From NCBI GenBank assembly GCA_905214795.1, contig CAJMNM010000001.1, positions 124,001 to 188,000 on the forward strand: a stretch of 64,000 nucleotides of DNA, in the 5' to 3' direction. The DNA is from an uncultured bacterium. Lineage in GTDB: Bacteria > Bacteroidota > Bacteroidia > Bacteroidales > Bacteroidaceae. The notes beneath the pieces were generated by a model, which was not told the DNA's origin, searched no databases, and saw only the letters and a list, made by a program, of their open reading frames with translations. Below are positions 9,101 to 17,967 of this stretch, piece after piece (position 1 is the stretch's first letter; every line of letters begins with the position of its first letter). A program made the position numbers and the translations under genes.

Positions 9101-9796
9101 CTAAAACTTTTTAACCATATACCACTTCACGAGCTTTCCGTCCGAGCCCATATAGAAATGAGCATAAGCATCATCTTTACGCACTTGAGAGACATTACGG
9201 TTATTAGGATCATTCCTCAAACGTGCTCCGTAAAGCGTATATATTGTCATCGTTCCGTCTGTACCTGATTTTTCTATGTTTACCAGATTAGTCATTCCCT
9301 TCAGCTTGGCTTTAATCTCACTGAGTGTCATGCCTATGCTTATCCCCGAAATAAAATCGATTTTTCCGTTGATAACCACCAGCCAACCTGTTTCATTCTG
9401 ACCAAAAACACCATCTATTTGCTGGGACGGCGTTGCGACAAAATACATGGGAAGTCCCTTATTCTTAGAAGCCGTGGCATTTATACACGGTGCGTTAGGC
9501 ACTCTGTTTACATTACCCGTCCATGTAAAGTTCATCTTTTCTCCATTGCCCTTAAGCAGATTCTTGATTGTCGGCCCCGAAAGTTCAAGATCGTAAGTAA
9601 TAAAACCGTCGTTAAACTTAAAGAACCGCAATGTACACTTATCATTTGCCGGATCCAGCTTTAACGGGTTTCCACCTGCTTCCGCATAATAAATCGGTTT
9701 CGTGATAGTCATGTCCTTTGAAAGAGTCTGTTGTGCATGAGCGGAAATACCTAAACACAACGCAACAAAACAAAGCATTAATTTTAATGTTTTCAT
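9101..9796 (-). CDS. Secreted hypothetical protein
   Basis: The start is placed at the Met of MKTLKLMLCFVALCLG (9796), which gives a clean signal peptide (cleavage after SAHA); a longer frame to 9835 adds 13 residues that would bury it. The mature protein of about 210 residues is beta-rich. Near residue 160 it carries ISIGMTLSEIKAKLKG, resembling the IGMT-x-E-V-x-x-LG turn of SmpA/OmlA-like folds, but that is weak. Function unknown. It is in the same direction as the LRR gene, with 218 bp between. Confidence 0.8.
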   Translation of the reverse strand: MKTLKLMLCFVALCLGISAHAQQTLSKDMTITKPIYYAEAGGNPLKLDPANDKCTLRFFKFNDGFITYDLELSGPTIKNLLKGNGEKMNFTWTGNVNRVPNAPCINATASKNKGLPMYFVATPSQQIDGVFGQNETGWLVVINGKIDFISGISIGMTLSEIKAKLKGMTNLVNIEKSGTDGTMTIYTLYGARLRNDPNNRNVSQVRKDDAYAHFYMGSDGKLVKWYMVKKF

Positions 9797-10235
9797 AAAA
9801 AAGTTATTTAACAGTTTTTGCCTACTGCCTTTCAAGCGCCTCGGCCGCTTCTTATTATTAAAACTATTTGGTTTATCTGTTTTTTGTCATAGCCATCAGA
9901 TTAACATGCCGAACAGACTTTTTCATCTTCGTTTCAGAAGAAATAAATATTAAGTCACATTCTATAACATTTTTTCAGATGCAAATATATCCTATCTCAC
10001 AATCCCCTCACTGGTCCATTTTAGTCCTTTTTTAACGTAATATTTAATACCATTATAATTAATTTGTATTTTTGTATATCAAAAAAGGTTACCCCAAGAG
10101 CTGTATGACCGTACACTATTGATAATCAACACATTTATAGCTTTTGACATGTTAACCATAAGATGAAAAACAAAAACAGGACGAGTTTTACGCCTGTTCT
10201 ATAATTATCAACATTTAAATAAAAACAAAGATTAT
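9797..10235. other. Divergent regulatory region
   Basis: 439 bp between the leftward secreted protein and the kinase. A kinase promoter box TATTTTTG lies at 10067-10074 (imperfect TTTA at the -33 position), leaving a leader of about 155 nt; a short hairpin AACAGG-N12-CCTGTT (10175-10198) sits in that leader. No gene seen. Confidence 0.5.
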
Positions 10236-11540
10236 ATGGACATTAACAGTAACAGTTCATCCGATTTTATCTACAATAATATCATACAGGAAGGCGAGAA
10301 AGACTTCACCAACTTCTCGGAACTTCCCTCACAAGGCTTTAACATTCTGATTAAAGCCAAACGTTTCGGGAAATGGTTCCTGCTGAAAGGATTAAAAGAA
10401 GAATACCGCCACGACCCTGTCTACCAGAAGGTGTTGCGCAAGGAATTCGAGATAATGGCCAGTCTGTCACACCCCTCGGTGGTGTCGGTATTTTCCCTTG
10501 AAGAGGTGCATCCATACGGCACATGCATTGTCATGGAATATGTTGACGGCATCACACTGGTTGAATTCATGCTCCACCCGCAAAGTACCGACCAGCGCCT
10601 GCGCGTATTCTATAACATATTGGATGCCATGCGCTATATTCATGCCAATCAGGTAACCCACCGCGACCTGAAGCCTTCAAACATCCTGGTGACCCACAAC
10701 AACCGCAACGTCAAAATCATCGACTTCGGACTGTCCGACACAGACTACTTCTCCATTTTAAAGGAACCGGCCGGAACACAACAGTACATGTCCCCCGAAC
10801 AGCAGTCCGGCAGCACGCCCGACGCGCGTAACGACATCTACAGTTTAGGCGTCATCCTGATGAACCTGAATTTAGGAAAAAGCTATCAGGGCGTTGTCAA
10901 ACGTTGCGTGGCACCAATCGAACAACGCTATGCCGATGTGGACCAACTGGAGAAAGCACTGGATGAGATTACAAACCGTAAAAAACGCCGGTGGACAATT
11001 ATTCTCACCACCGTCACGGTTATTCTGGCGGCACTCATCGCATGGCAGGGTGTTTTAATACAAGATTTATCAGAGGAGCGTTCAAGTTCAGCCAATACCA
11101 TCAACGCCATGAAGAATCAAATCCGGGAATCAGACCTGGCGCACAACGAAAAGCTGAAACAGCAAAGCAAAATCATCACAGAGATGTCCGACAGTCTGGA
11201 ACGTGTAGACAGCATGCGACAGAAGTGGAACAAACAGCAAGAACACGCAAAACTGTTTACACAAAGCATTGAAAACGGTAAAAGAGAAATGGACCGGTAT
11301 ATCAAAGCAACCAAATTCATTCAGTTTTTGGACACACTGTCTTCATACAACAACTACATGAATTCGGAATACTACTCGACCTTTCACTCAAAACTCTGGG
11401 AGCATGTAGAAGTCTATTGTAAAGGTCTTGATTCCCGACTCACAGAGGATGAACGCACCCAAATTTGGATTCTAGTCGGTCAATATGTCACAAATCATTA
11501 TACAAAAAAATGGAGCGAAAAATTAGATAAACTAAGATAA
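10236..11540 (+). CDS. Membrane-anchored eukaryotic-type Ser/Thr protein kinase
   Basis: 434 residues. The kinase domain (about 25-235) has THRDLKPSN with catalytic Asp144, IIDFG with Asp163, and the SPEQ segment in place of APE; the N-lobe lysine is probably in LLKGLK (about 50). A standard glycine-rich loop is not evident, so ATP binding may be atypical. A membrane helix spans about 253-272, followed by a coiled coil (about 275-350, rich in Lys/Gln/Glu) that would lie outside the inner membrane as a sensor. The next gene starts 2 bp after its stop, so the two proteins are made together. Substrates are unknown. Confidence 0.92.
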   Translation: MDINSNSSSDFIYNNIIQEGEKDFTNFSELPSQGFNILIKAKRFGKWFLLKGLKEEYRHDPVYQKVLRKEFEIMASLSHPSVVSVFSLEEVHPYGTCIVMEYVDGITLVEFMLHPQSTDQRLRVFYNILDAMRYIHANQVTHRDLKPSNILVTHNNRNVKIIDFGLSDTDYFSILKEPAGTQQYMSPEQQSGSTPDARNDIYSLGVILMNLNLGKSYQGVVKRCVAPIEQRYADVDQLEKALDEITNRKKRRWTIILTTVTVILAALIAWQGVLIQDLSEERSSSANTINAMKNQIRESDLAHNEKLKQQSKIITEMSDSLERVDSMRQKWNKQQEHAKLFTQSIENGKREMDRYIKATKFIQFLDTLSSYNNYMNSEYYSTFHSKLWEHVEVYCKGLDSRLTEDERTQIWILVGQYVTNHYTKKWSEKLDKLR

Positions 11541-11542
11541 TC

Positions 11543-12130
11543 ATGAGCGAAATAACAGACAACAGACAATGCATAGAACTGTTGAAACAGCATATTGAAC
11601 AGACCATCGGCCAACCGGTAACAACCCCCAAGGAATTCTCCCTGCTTACCGAGAAAATATTCAACCGCATTCATGTGCAGATCAGCCCCACCACCCTGAA
11701 ACGCATCTGGGGCTATCTGGACGAACCGGTCGCTCCCCGTCTGTCAACTCTGAACTTTCTGGCACAGTTTTTAGGATATTCCAATCTGATTTCCTTCTGC
11801 GAAAGCACAAACGGACAGCTCGAACCGCAAAGCCATTTAATCATCAACAGAATGATTTCAACCGGACAACTTCCACGCTACGCGCACATCCGTCTTACGT
11901 GGGCGCCGCAGCGGGTATGTGAGATTGTCCATAAAGGAGACGGGAAATTCTCAGTAATCCATTCCGAAAAGACCAAGCTGCAAGTGGGCGACACTTTTGA
12001 ATGCAAACTTTTCATTGAGAAAGAGCCGCTCTATCTTTACAACCTTGTTCATCAGGGACAGGAAATACCGGCCTATGTAGCCGGTAAAAAAGACGGTGTA
12101 TACTTTGAGTATCTTAATAGCCCCACATAA
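11543..12130 (+). CDS. Putative DNA-binding partner of the kinase
   Basis: 195 residues, start 2 bp after the kinase stop. The N-terminal 90 residues are helical and contain SPTTLKRIWGYL followed by STLNFLAQFLGY, a pattern typical of a Bacteroidales helix-turn-helix-like domain in regulatory proteins. The C-terminal half (about 105-190) is beta-rich with RLTWAPQRVCEIVHKGDGKF and may be a ligand or signalling domain. A plausible phosphorylation target of the kinase; this is inferred from coupling only. No known family name can be given. Confidence 0.8.
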   Translation: MSEITDNRQCIELLKQHIEQTIGQPVTTPKEFSLLTEKIFNRIHVQISPTTLKRIWGYLDEPVAPRLSTLNFLAQFLGYSNLISFCESTNGQLEPQSHLIINRMISTGQLPRYAHIRLTWAPQRVCEIVHKGDGKFSVIHSEKTKLQVGDTFECKLFIEKEPLYLYNLVHQGQEIPAYVAGKKDGVYFEYLNSPT

Positions 12131-12140
12131 AACCGGTTTC

Positions 12141-12170
12141 AGAGGCATGCTTGTGCATGCCTTTCGTTTT
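12141..12170 (+). terminator. Terminator after the kinase operon
   Basis: Stem AGGCATGC / GCATGCCT (12143-12150 and 12155-12162), 4-nt loop, followed by TTCGTTTTT. Confidence 0.85.
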
Positions 12171-13574
12171 TCTGACATTCCGTCACCCCGCCCGCCTCTG
12201 CGTGTCTTGTAATTTTACCCGCCCGCCGGCAAATACCGGATGTTTTTATATTGACTGAGGCGTTTTTTCTGAAGAAATCCATGCACTGTGTTATTCTGAA
12301 GACCATCGCCGATTGGCAAACAAGTCCACATAAAGATTATTGAAAATATCGTACAATCAGAAAGTACCCGTATCACCATAAAAACCGGCTTTTACCACAC
12401 ATCGGACTGACAATTGATGCGTTCGCAATTTTTTCATAACCGTTCACAAAATAACCATAACCGTGAGCGTTTTTTCAATTAGTCAACATTTTACAGCACA
12501 AATATCAAATAAATAACTATCTGAACGAGAGTTACGAATAATCATGTTTGTAAAAATGACATTTTATACCTAAAAAATACTTCTTTACCCACATTAAAAC
12601 GCATACGGTTGTGAACTTTTTTGTCCACGGTTACGAATTTCATCCCATACGGTTACGAGTTTTTTTCCGCACGGTTACGGTTACGCCCGTAACCGTATCA
12701 AATGATATTTCTGCACGGTTACGAAGAAACCCGTAACCGTGCCCGTTCGGAAAACAGTAACAGCCTTTATTCCGTTAGAGTAAATTACTTTTACAAGCAA
12801 GAAAGCATAAGCCTTTTCTGCACACAACAGTTGTCTTATGTCAACAAGAGCTGATTAATTCATCATTCATATTAAACACCATTGTAACACATTAAAAATC
12901 AGCAATATGTATATCCTAAAAGTATTCTTTTCATTATTCACCATAATTTTATGTTTTCGTGTCCTCAGATACAACAGCCTCAAAAAACACATAAAAAGAG
13001 ATTTTTTATTTTTCCATAGTGTCACTATATTTAATACTATAAAAACATTTTAATCTAAAAACGAACAAAATTATATCATTACAACATATTTTATCAATAA
13101 ACAACATCATAATAACACTCAATTTGTCAACTGTCATACACAAAATCAGACCGTAAAAATCATCAGAAAACACCAAATACAAGTCCCTTCCAAATATTCC
13201 GGAAGTGTTATCGGGCAGGAATTATATCAACATCTTTTCAGTTGCTAAAATCGCCGTATTTCCGTCGTGACCGTATACGTTTCACATCGCAACCGTTCAC
13301 AACCCGATTCCGGATTTACGGAATACCCATCCGCAAAGTCATAAATCTTTATTTTTCAGTATTCTATCCTCATTTTTCGCCATTAATCCGCAGCCCGACA
13401 GCTCCACAGAGAAGTATAATGTAATAAATTGAGAGCAGCCTCATCCGTCGTTTAATTTTACAGCTCCTTTCATTAAAATCCTTATTTTCCACAAAATCCA
13501 CATTAAAATTCGCATCATCAGTTTGAAATATGCCGCAAACAACTTACCTTTATAAACCTTAATCAATTTATACT
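12171..13574. other. 1.4 kb gene-free region carrying GTAACCGT repeats
   Basis: No credible gene. The left part (12420-12745) contains the repeat element described separately; 13260-13305 has further related boxes (GACCGTATACGTTT, CGCAACCGTT). The rest is AT-rich. A 48-codon frame at 12907-13053 starting MYILKVFFSLF could be a tiny membrane peptide but has no visible ribosome-binding site. Confidence 0.7.
12420..12745 (-). repeat. GTAACCGT repeat element, copy 1
   Basis: Read on the minus strand it starts with a perfect palindrome, GCACGGTTACG / CGTAACCGTGC (12713-12723 and 12732-12742, 8-nt spacer), then an overlapping inverted set (12670-12697), then three direct boxes (complement of about 12648-12658, 12627-12637, 12603-12613) and ends with the 13-mer complement of 12459-12471. 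Copy 2 at 56031-56375 has the same order; from the palindrome edge to the end of the 13-mer is 284 bp here and 282 bp there. Confidence 0.9.
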
Positions 13575-14135
13575 ATGAGACTGATTGTTTTATTATTACT
13601 GGCCTTCGTAATATCGGGTTGTAACCAACGGGTTAATACCAAAGGAGAGCCTGCAAACCATACTACAGAAAAAGAGGACAAAACCACCATTAATAACGGC
13701 GAAACAGATTCGTCCAATACTCAAAAGCCCGCTCAAGCCGGTCTACCCAATGACAGCATAGCGTCTCGCGGCATAAAAATGCTGAGGAATCTTTATGACA
13801 ATTATGTTTTCGGCAACCGGGATTTCAGCCGGATAGCCCATGACATTTGTTCTGAAAGTCTCCTGAAAAGGCTGAAAGACGCATACGATTACGATTGTGA
13901 GGACGGAGACTGTTATGCAGTCTGGCTGTTCAGGACAAGCTATCAGGACGGACCTGACGAAGAAAGTAAAGTGAACAGCATCGTCGCCAAAGACCAAGGT
14001 TGGTTTGATGTGACTTATTCCGACATGGGACTGGAAGGCAAAACTTCTCTTAAACTGACAGAACATCATGGCAAACTATTGATTGAGGAGATACAGACCG
14101 ACAAATCATATACTATAAACGTATCGGAAAATTAA
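13575..14135 (+). CDS. Hypothetical lipoprotein (DUF3828-like)
   Basis: 186 residues, lipobox VISGC (Cys16), then a low-complexity linker rich in Thr, Asn and Glu (about 20-55). The folded part (about 60-180) begins with IKMLRNLYDNYVFGNRDF and ends with a beta hairpin (KTSLKLTEHHGKLLIEEI), a layout like periplasmic DUF3828 proteins. The first Met precedes a clear signal sequence. Envelope protein of unknown role; it stands alone between two long non-coding stretches. Confidence 0.82.
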   Translation: MRLIVLLLLAFVISGCNQRVNTKGEPANHTTEKEDKTTINNGETDSSNTQKPAQAGLPNDSIASRGIKMLRNLYDNYVFGNRDFSRIAHDICSESLLKRLKDAYDYDCEDGDCYAVWLFRTSYQDGPDEESKVNSIVAKDQGWFDVTYSDMGLEGKTSLKLTEHHGKLLIEEIQTDKSYTINVSEN

Positions 14136-14428
14136 CCGACCGTTATATCTGAACATTAATACAATGACAAAATGACTTAATAGTACTAGAAAAAATCTCC
14201 TATTTTTATTATAAACTGGACATAGAACATACAACAGTTCATGGCGTTATTTCTATGATCCGTAAACATGCAAACTTTTTACACACGTTTACAGAAGGGG
14301 TTGAAAAACTACAGTTCTTATAAAAACAGACGGAGAAATGGCATTGATACGTTATAAGTTTATAGTCATAGCAATCTAATGATTACTATGCGTTTAATAA
14401 AAAAATTATAAATAAAATTCCAACAGAT
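14136..14428. other. Intergenic region
   Basis: 293 bp with no gene or RNA that I can support; the base composition is AT-rich throughout. Confidence 0.5.
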
Positions 14429-15040
14429 ATGAAAAAGTTTATTAACTACTTATTTATGACTTTGTTAACTTTCTTGCCATTAACACTTACATCTTGTAAT
14501 GACGATGATAATGATAATTTGAAGGGAGAAACCTCAGATTACATTGAATTAACTTTCAATGGCAAGACATACAGAGGATCAATTCCTGTATTTGGATATG
14601 TGATTCTTGATGACACCGAAACAGATAGCGAAGGAAGACGAATTACTATAACTAATGTAGTAGTTGATGCTTTTGATAAGTATGGTTTTTCATTTATGCC
14701 AAGTATCAGCCATTTCGCTAAGAAGTCTGATTTGATGTCTGCTAAAACAGGAGAGTACTTACATAAAAGTGATTTCGGAAATATTTGGGAAGGAGAATTT
14801 AACGTAGAAAATTTCACATTTGTTTCAGATTTGGAAATATTTGATGATAATACTTATTATGAACTAATAGACGGAAAGCATTACATTAATTCAATTAAAG
14901 AGACTGGAGATGAATGGGTTCAAATAGAAGGTACTTTTACTGGTAACTACTATTGTAGCGAAAATAATAAGGAATGCGAAATCAATGGCAAATATAGAAT
15001 GACACTGAACGTACATAACTCAAACAATCCTTTAAACTAA
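14429..15040 (+). CDS. Hypothetical lipoprotein
   Basis: 203 residues. Signal peptide with lipobox LTSC (Cys23) followed by an acidic tether NDDDNDN, the usual beginning of surface lipoproteins in Bacteroidales, where acidic residues after the Cys favour export to the outer face. The rest is beta-rich (YIELTFNGKTYRGSIPVFGY, and TFTGNYYCSENNKECEINGKYRMTL near the C-terminus) with two Cys that may pair. No family recognised. Lower GC than the flanking core genes, so possibly acquired. Confidence 0.82.
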   Translation: MKKFINYLFMTLLTFLPLTLTSCNDDDNDNLKGETSDYIELTFNGKTYRGSIPVFGYVILDDTETDSEGRRITITNVVVDAFDKYGFSFMPSISHFAKKSDLMSAKTGEYLHKSDFGNIWEGEFNVENFTFVSDLEIFDDNTYYELIDGKHYINSIKETGDEWVQIEGTFTGNYYCSENNKECEINGKYRMTLNVHNSNNPLN

Positions 15041-15230
15041 AAACATAATAATAAGTAACACAAAAACAGATATTCGACATTATCTTTTTGCGTTCTTCTT
15101 ACATATTATTGTTGATTAAAATCGTATATTCATACTTATACCACACGACATAAAAAATAAAATACTAAAAATTTGATTTTGTTGTTTTTACATAACCATA
15201 AATAAGTCTTGAAAAAGTATTAAAAAACAA

Positions 15231-15268
15231 GAAAAGCCTTGATAATCATCAGACTATCAAGGCTTTTC
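15231..15268 (-). terminator. Terminator after tRNA-Pro
   Basis: Fourteen-bp perfect stem GAAAAGCCTTGATA / TATCAAGGCTTTTC (15231-15244 and 15255-15268), followed leftward by TTGTTTTTTA. Confidence 0.92.
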
Positions 15269-15274
15269 TCTCAG

Positions 15275-15349
15275 TCGGGATGACTGGATTCGAACCAGCG
15301 ACCACTCGCCCCCCAGACGAGTACTCTAACCGGACTGAGCTACATCCCG
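15275..15349 (-). tRNA. tRNA-Pro (GGG)
   Basis: Minus-strand cloverleaf: acceptor CGGGATG/CATCCCG, D-arm GCTC/GAGT, anticodon arm CTCGT-CTGGGGG-GCGAG with anticodon GGG, T-arm GCTGG-TTCGAAT-CCAGT, discriminator A. CCA not encoded. Confidence 0.97.
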
Positions 15350-15360
15350 TTTTGCGACTG

Positions 15361-15392
15361 CAAAAGTAGAATATCTTTTTGAATTATGCAAA
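15361..15392 (-). promoter_or_regulatory. Promoter of tRNA-Pro
   Basis: Leftward TTTG (complement of 15389-15392) and TACTTTTG (complement of 15361-15368), 20-bp spacer. It overlaps the aroA promoter by 15 bp. Confidence 0.85.
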
Positions 15393-15408
15393 TTAATTTC
15401 TATTTTTG
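15378..15408 (+). promoter_or_regulatory. Promoter of aroA
   Basis: TTTG at 15378-15381 and TATTTTTG at 15401-15408, 19-bp spacer, 24 bp upstream of the aroA ATG. Interleaved with the divergent tRNA-Pro promoter. Confidence 0.85.
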
Positions 15409-15432
15409 TAGAGTATTAATGGAATAAAAACC

Positions 15433-16686
15433 ATGCAAATCAAGATTAATGCACCCGCCACACTGCGGCAGGAAATAAAATTGCCCGCAAGTAAAAGCAT
15501 CAGCAACAGAGCTTTGCTGATTCATGCACTCAGCAAAGGCCAAAACACGCCACAAAACATCTCAGATTGCGACGATACGTTTGTGATGCAACGGGCATTA
15601 ACAGAAAATCCGGAAGTTGTAGATATTATGGCTGCGGGAACCGCCATGCGTTTCCTCTCGGCCTATTATGCCGTTACGCCAGGCACAAAAACCATAACCG
15701 GTACCGCGCGCATGAAACAACGGCCTATCGGCATTCTGGTGGACGCACTGCGTACACTGGGAGCTCAAATAGAATATACGGAACACGAAGGTTTTCCGCC
15801 CTTACGCATCACAGGCGGCGCTCATGAAGGCGGTTTGATTACACTGCCGGGAAACGTCAGCTCACAATATATTTCCGCATTGCTGATGATTGGTCCGGTT
15901 TTGCAGAAAGGATTAACCATAGAACTTACAGGCGACATTATCTCACGCCCATATATCAACATGACGCTGGAAATGATGAGGACCTTTGGGGCGAAAGCCA
16001 CATGGACATCCGAACGGCGCATCTGTGTGGAACCGGTCTCTTACAAAGACCATTCCTACTATATTGAAAGCGACTGGAGCGCAGCTTCATACTGGTATGA
16101 GATGGTGGCACTGACCGCTGACGAAGAAGCCGAAATCGTTTTACCCGGCCTGTTTGCAGTCAGCTATCAGGGCGACGCCGAAGTGAGACATCTGTTTGAA
16201 AGACTTGGCGTAGAAACCACATTCTTCCACAACGAAGCCGGACTGGAATGTGTCCGTCTACGCAAAATCAAAGGTTTTGAGCGACCAAAGCAGATGACGT
16301 ATGACTTTATCAACCAGCCCGATCTGGCCCAAACATTTGTTGTCACCTGTGCCATGGCCGGCATACCTTTCCATTTCAAAGGACTGCAAAGCCTGAAAAT
16401 TAAGGAAACCGACCGCATCGCAGCGCTTATCCGTGAACTTGACAAACTGGGATACACCATAGAGGAACGGAACGGTTCTGAACTGTTGTGGGACGGCAAA
16501 CACCATGCCCCTGTCCCCGAAGCTGCCATTGACACTTATGAGGACCACCGGATGGCGATGGCATTCGCGCCATGCTGTCTGTGCATGGAAGACCTCAGAA
16601 TCAACAATCCGGAGGTGGTGAGCAAATCTTATCCGCACTATTGGGAACATTTTAAACAATCCGGTTTTGAAATCTCAACATTATGA
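15433..16686 (+). CDS. aroA: 3-phosphoshikimate 1-carboxyvinyltransferase (EPSP synthase)
   Basis: Sixth step of the shikimate pathway: joins phosphoenolpyruvate to shikimate-3-phosphate. 417 residues, usual length. LPASKSISNRALLIHAL near residue 17 is the phosphate/PEP-binding lysine loop; AAGTAMRFLSAYYA and the RPI strand follow; the second domain has QPDLAQTFVVTCA and LKIKETDRIAAL, and the C-terminal DTYEDHRMAMAFA carries the conserved Asp and Arg. The glycine-rich LPGNVSSQY segment is intact. The stop overlaps the next gene by 4 bp (ATGA), so translation is coupled. Confidence 0.97.
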   Translation: MQIKINAPATLRQEIKLPASKSISNRALLIHALSKGQNTPQNISDCDDTFVMQRALTENPEVVDIMAAGTAMRFLSAYYAVTPGTKTITGTARMKQRPIGILVDALRTLGAQIEYTEHEGFPPLRITGGAHEGGLITLPGNVSSQYISALLMIGPVLQKGLTIELTGDIISRPYINMTLEMMRTFGAKATWTSERRICVEPVSYKDHSYYIESDWSAASYWYEMVALTADEEAEIVLPGLFAVSYQGDAEVRHLFERLGVETTFFHNEAGLECVRLRKIKGFERPKQMTYDFINQPDLAQTFVVTCAMAGIPFHFKGLQSLKIKETDRIAALIRELDKLGYTIEERNGSELLWDGKHHAPVPEAAIDTYEDHRMAMAFAPCCLCMEDLRINNPEVVSKSYPHYWEHFKQSGFEISTL

Positions 16687-17111
16687 TTATCATTTATATT
16701 CTGGCAGCCTTAGCGGGCATTGCCATCGTGGCTTTTATTGCCGGATATATCCGTAACCGACGTCTTGAAAAGCAACTTCAGGCCGGAGAAATAGACGAAA
16801 TGCCAAGCATCGTCACCCCCGACACAGAATGCTGCGGACAGCACGAGGTTTGCGAAAAGGAAAGCCTGCTGGCCGCAGTCAGCAAAAACATAGAATACTA
16901 CAATGACGAAGAACTGGACCGCTTTCGCGGCCGCGACTCTGAGGCATACAGCGCAGAAGAGATTGATGAGTTCCGCGAAATACTCTACACCATGCGTGAT
17001 GACGAGGTAGCCGGCTGGGTGCGCAGTCTGCAACTACGCGGTGTCCCCCTGCCCGACGCCATTAAGGACGAGGTATTTCTGATTGTAGGCGAACGAAGAT
17101 TTGATCACTGA
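16683..17111 (+). CDS. Small membrane-anchored hypothetical protein
   Basis: 142 residues: one N-terminal membrane helix (about 2-24), then a cytoplasmic acidic part with CCGQHEVC (near residues 45-52, two Cys pairs that could hold a metal) and a helical region with YYNDEELDRFRGRDSEAY. Its neighbours aroA and the metal ABC permease overlap it by 4 bp and 1 bp, so this is a tightly coupled trio. The Cys motif and the permease next door suggest a link to metal handling, but function is unknown. Confidence 0.8.
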   Translation: MIIIYILAALAGIAIVAFIAGYIRNRRLEKQLQAGEIDEMPSIVTPDTECCGQHEVCEKESLLAAVSKNIEYYNDEELDRFRGRDSEAYSAEEIDEFREILYTMRDDEVAGWVRSLQLRGVPLPDAIKDEVFLIVGERRFDH

Positions 17112-17929
17112 TGGATATATTTTCATATATTTTTTTCCAGCATGCCCTGTTAGGCAGTCTCCTGGCCAGTATCTTATGTGGCCTTATCGGGACATATATT
17201 GTGACACGCCGCCTTGTATTCATCAGCGGCGGCATTACGCATTCCTCTTTCGGCGGCATAGGTCTCGGCGTATTCATGGGACTTCCGCCCATTCTGTCGG
17301 CGGCTGTCTTTGCGGTTCTGTCCGCCTGGGGCATACAATGGTTCAGCCACCGCAGAGACATGCGCGAAGACTCGGCCATCGCCATATTCTGGACGTTGGG
17401 TATGAGCATCGGTATCATCTGCAGCTTTCTGACTCCGGGCTTCACGCCGGAACTGAGCTCTTACCTGTTCGGCAATATTCTTACAATCAGTCACAGCGAC
17501 CTGATTTTTCTGGCTGCCATCACGGTTGTAGCCGTTCTTTGTTTCGCCATATTTCTGCGGCCGCTTCTGTCTGTCGCCTTCGACGCCAAGTTCGCACGGT
17601 CGCAGCATCTGCCGGTAAACTGCATAGAATATATCATGATGAGTTTCATCGCGCTGTCTATTGTAGCCTGCCTGCGCATAGTGGGTATCGTACTGGTTAT
17701 CTCCATGCTTACCATACCACAGGTTACCGCCAATCTTTTTACCCGCTCGTTCAAACAGATGATGTGGCTGTCTATCCCTATCGGATATGCCGGATGCCTG
17801 GGCGGACTGCTGTTGTCTTTTCACTATAACATACCGTCGGGAGCGTCCATCATTTTTGTCTCTACGCTGATTTATATATTCTGTAAAGCAGGACAAACGT
17901 TTTTTATCGGCGTCAGACACAATAAATAA
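17111..17929 (+). CDS. Metal ABC transporter permease (ZnuB/TroC-like)
   Basis: 272 residues with eight or so hydrophobic segments; the N-terminus HALLGSLLASILCGLIGTYI and the GGITHSSFGGIGLG loop are typical of ABC-3 family permeases that import Zn2+ or Mn2+, and the C-terminal half has the LRIVGIVLVISMLTIPQ stretch expected there. Neither an ATP-binding subunit nor a substrate-binding protein is adjacent, so partners must be encoded elsewhere. The start overlaps the previous stop. Confidence 0.92.
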   Translation: MDIFSYIFFQHALLGSLLASILCGLIGTYIVTRRLVFISGGITHSSFGGIGLGVFMGLPPILSAAVFAVLSAWGIQWFSHRRDMREDSAIAIFWTLGMSIGIICSFLTPGFTPELSSYLFGNILTISHSDLIFLAAITVVAVLCFAIFLRPLLSVAFDAKFARSQHLPVNCIEYIMMSFIALSIVACLRIVGIVLVISMLTIPQVTANLFTRSFKQMMWLSIPIGYAGCLGGLLLSFHYNIPSGASIIFVSTLIYIFCKAGQTFFIGVRHNK

Positions 17930-17967
17930 TGATTTAACATGTTATTTATAAACATCATAGTCTGAAT

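Noticed and set aside
12595..12745. GTAACCGT boxes as a CRISPR array
   Set aside because: Boxes are only about 10-11 bp, occur in both orientations, spacers are 8-22 bp, and no cas genes are in the window.
12907..13053. 48-codon frame MYILKVFFSLF...
   Set aside because: AT-rich chance frame is as likely; no ribosome-binding site. Mentioned in the region entry only.
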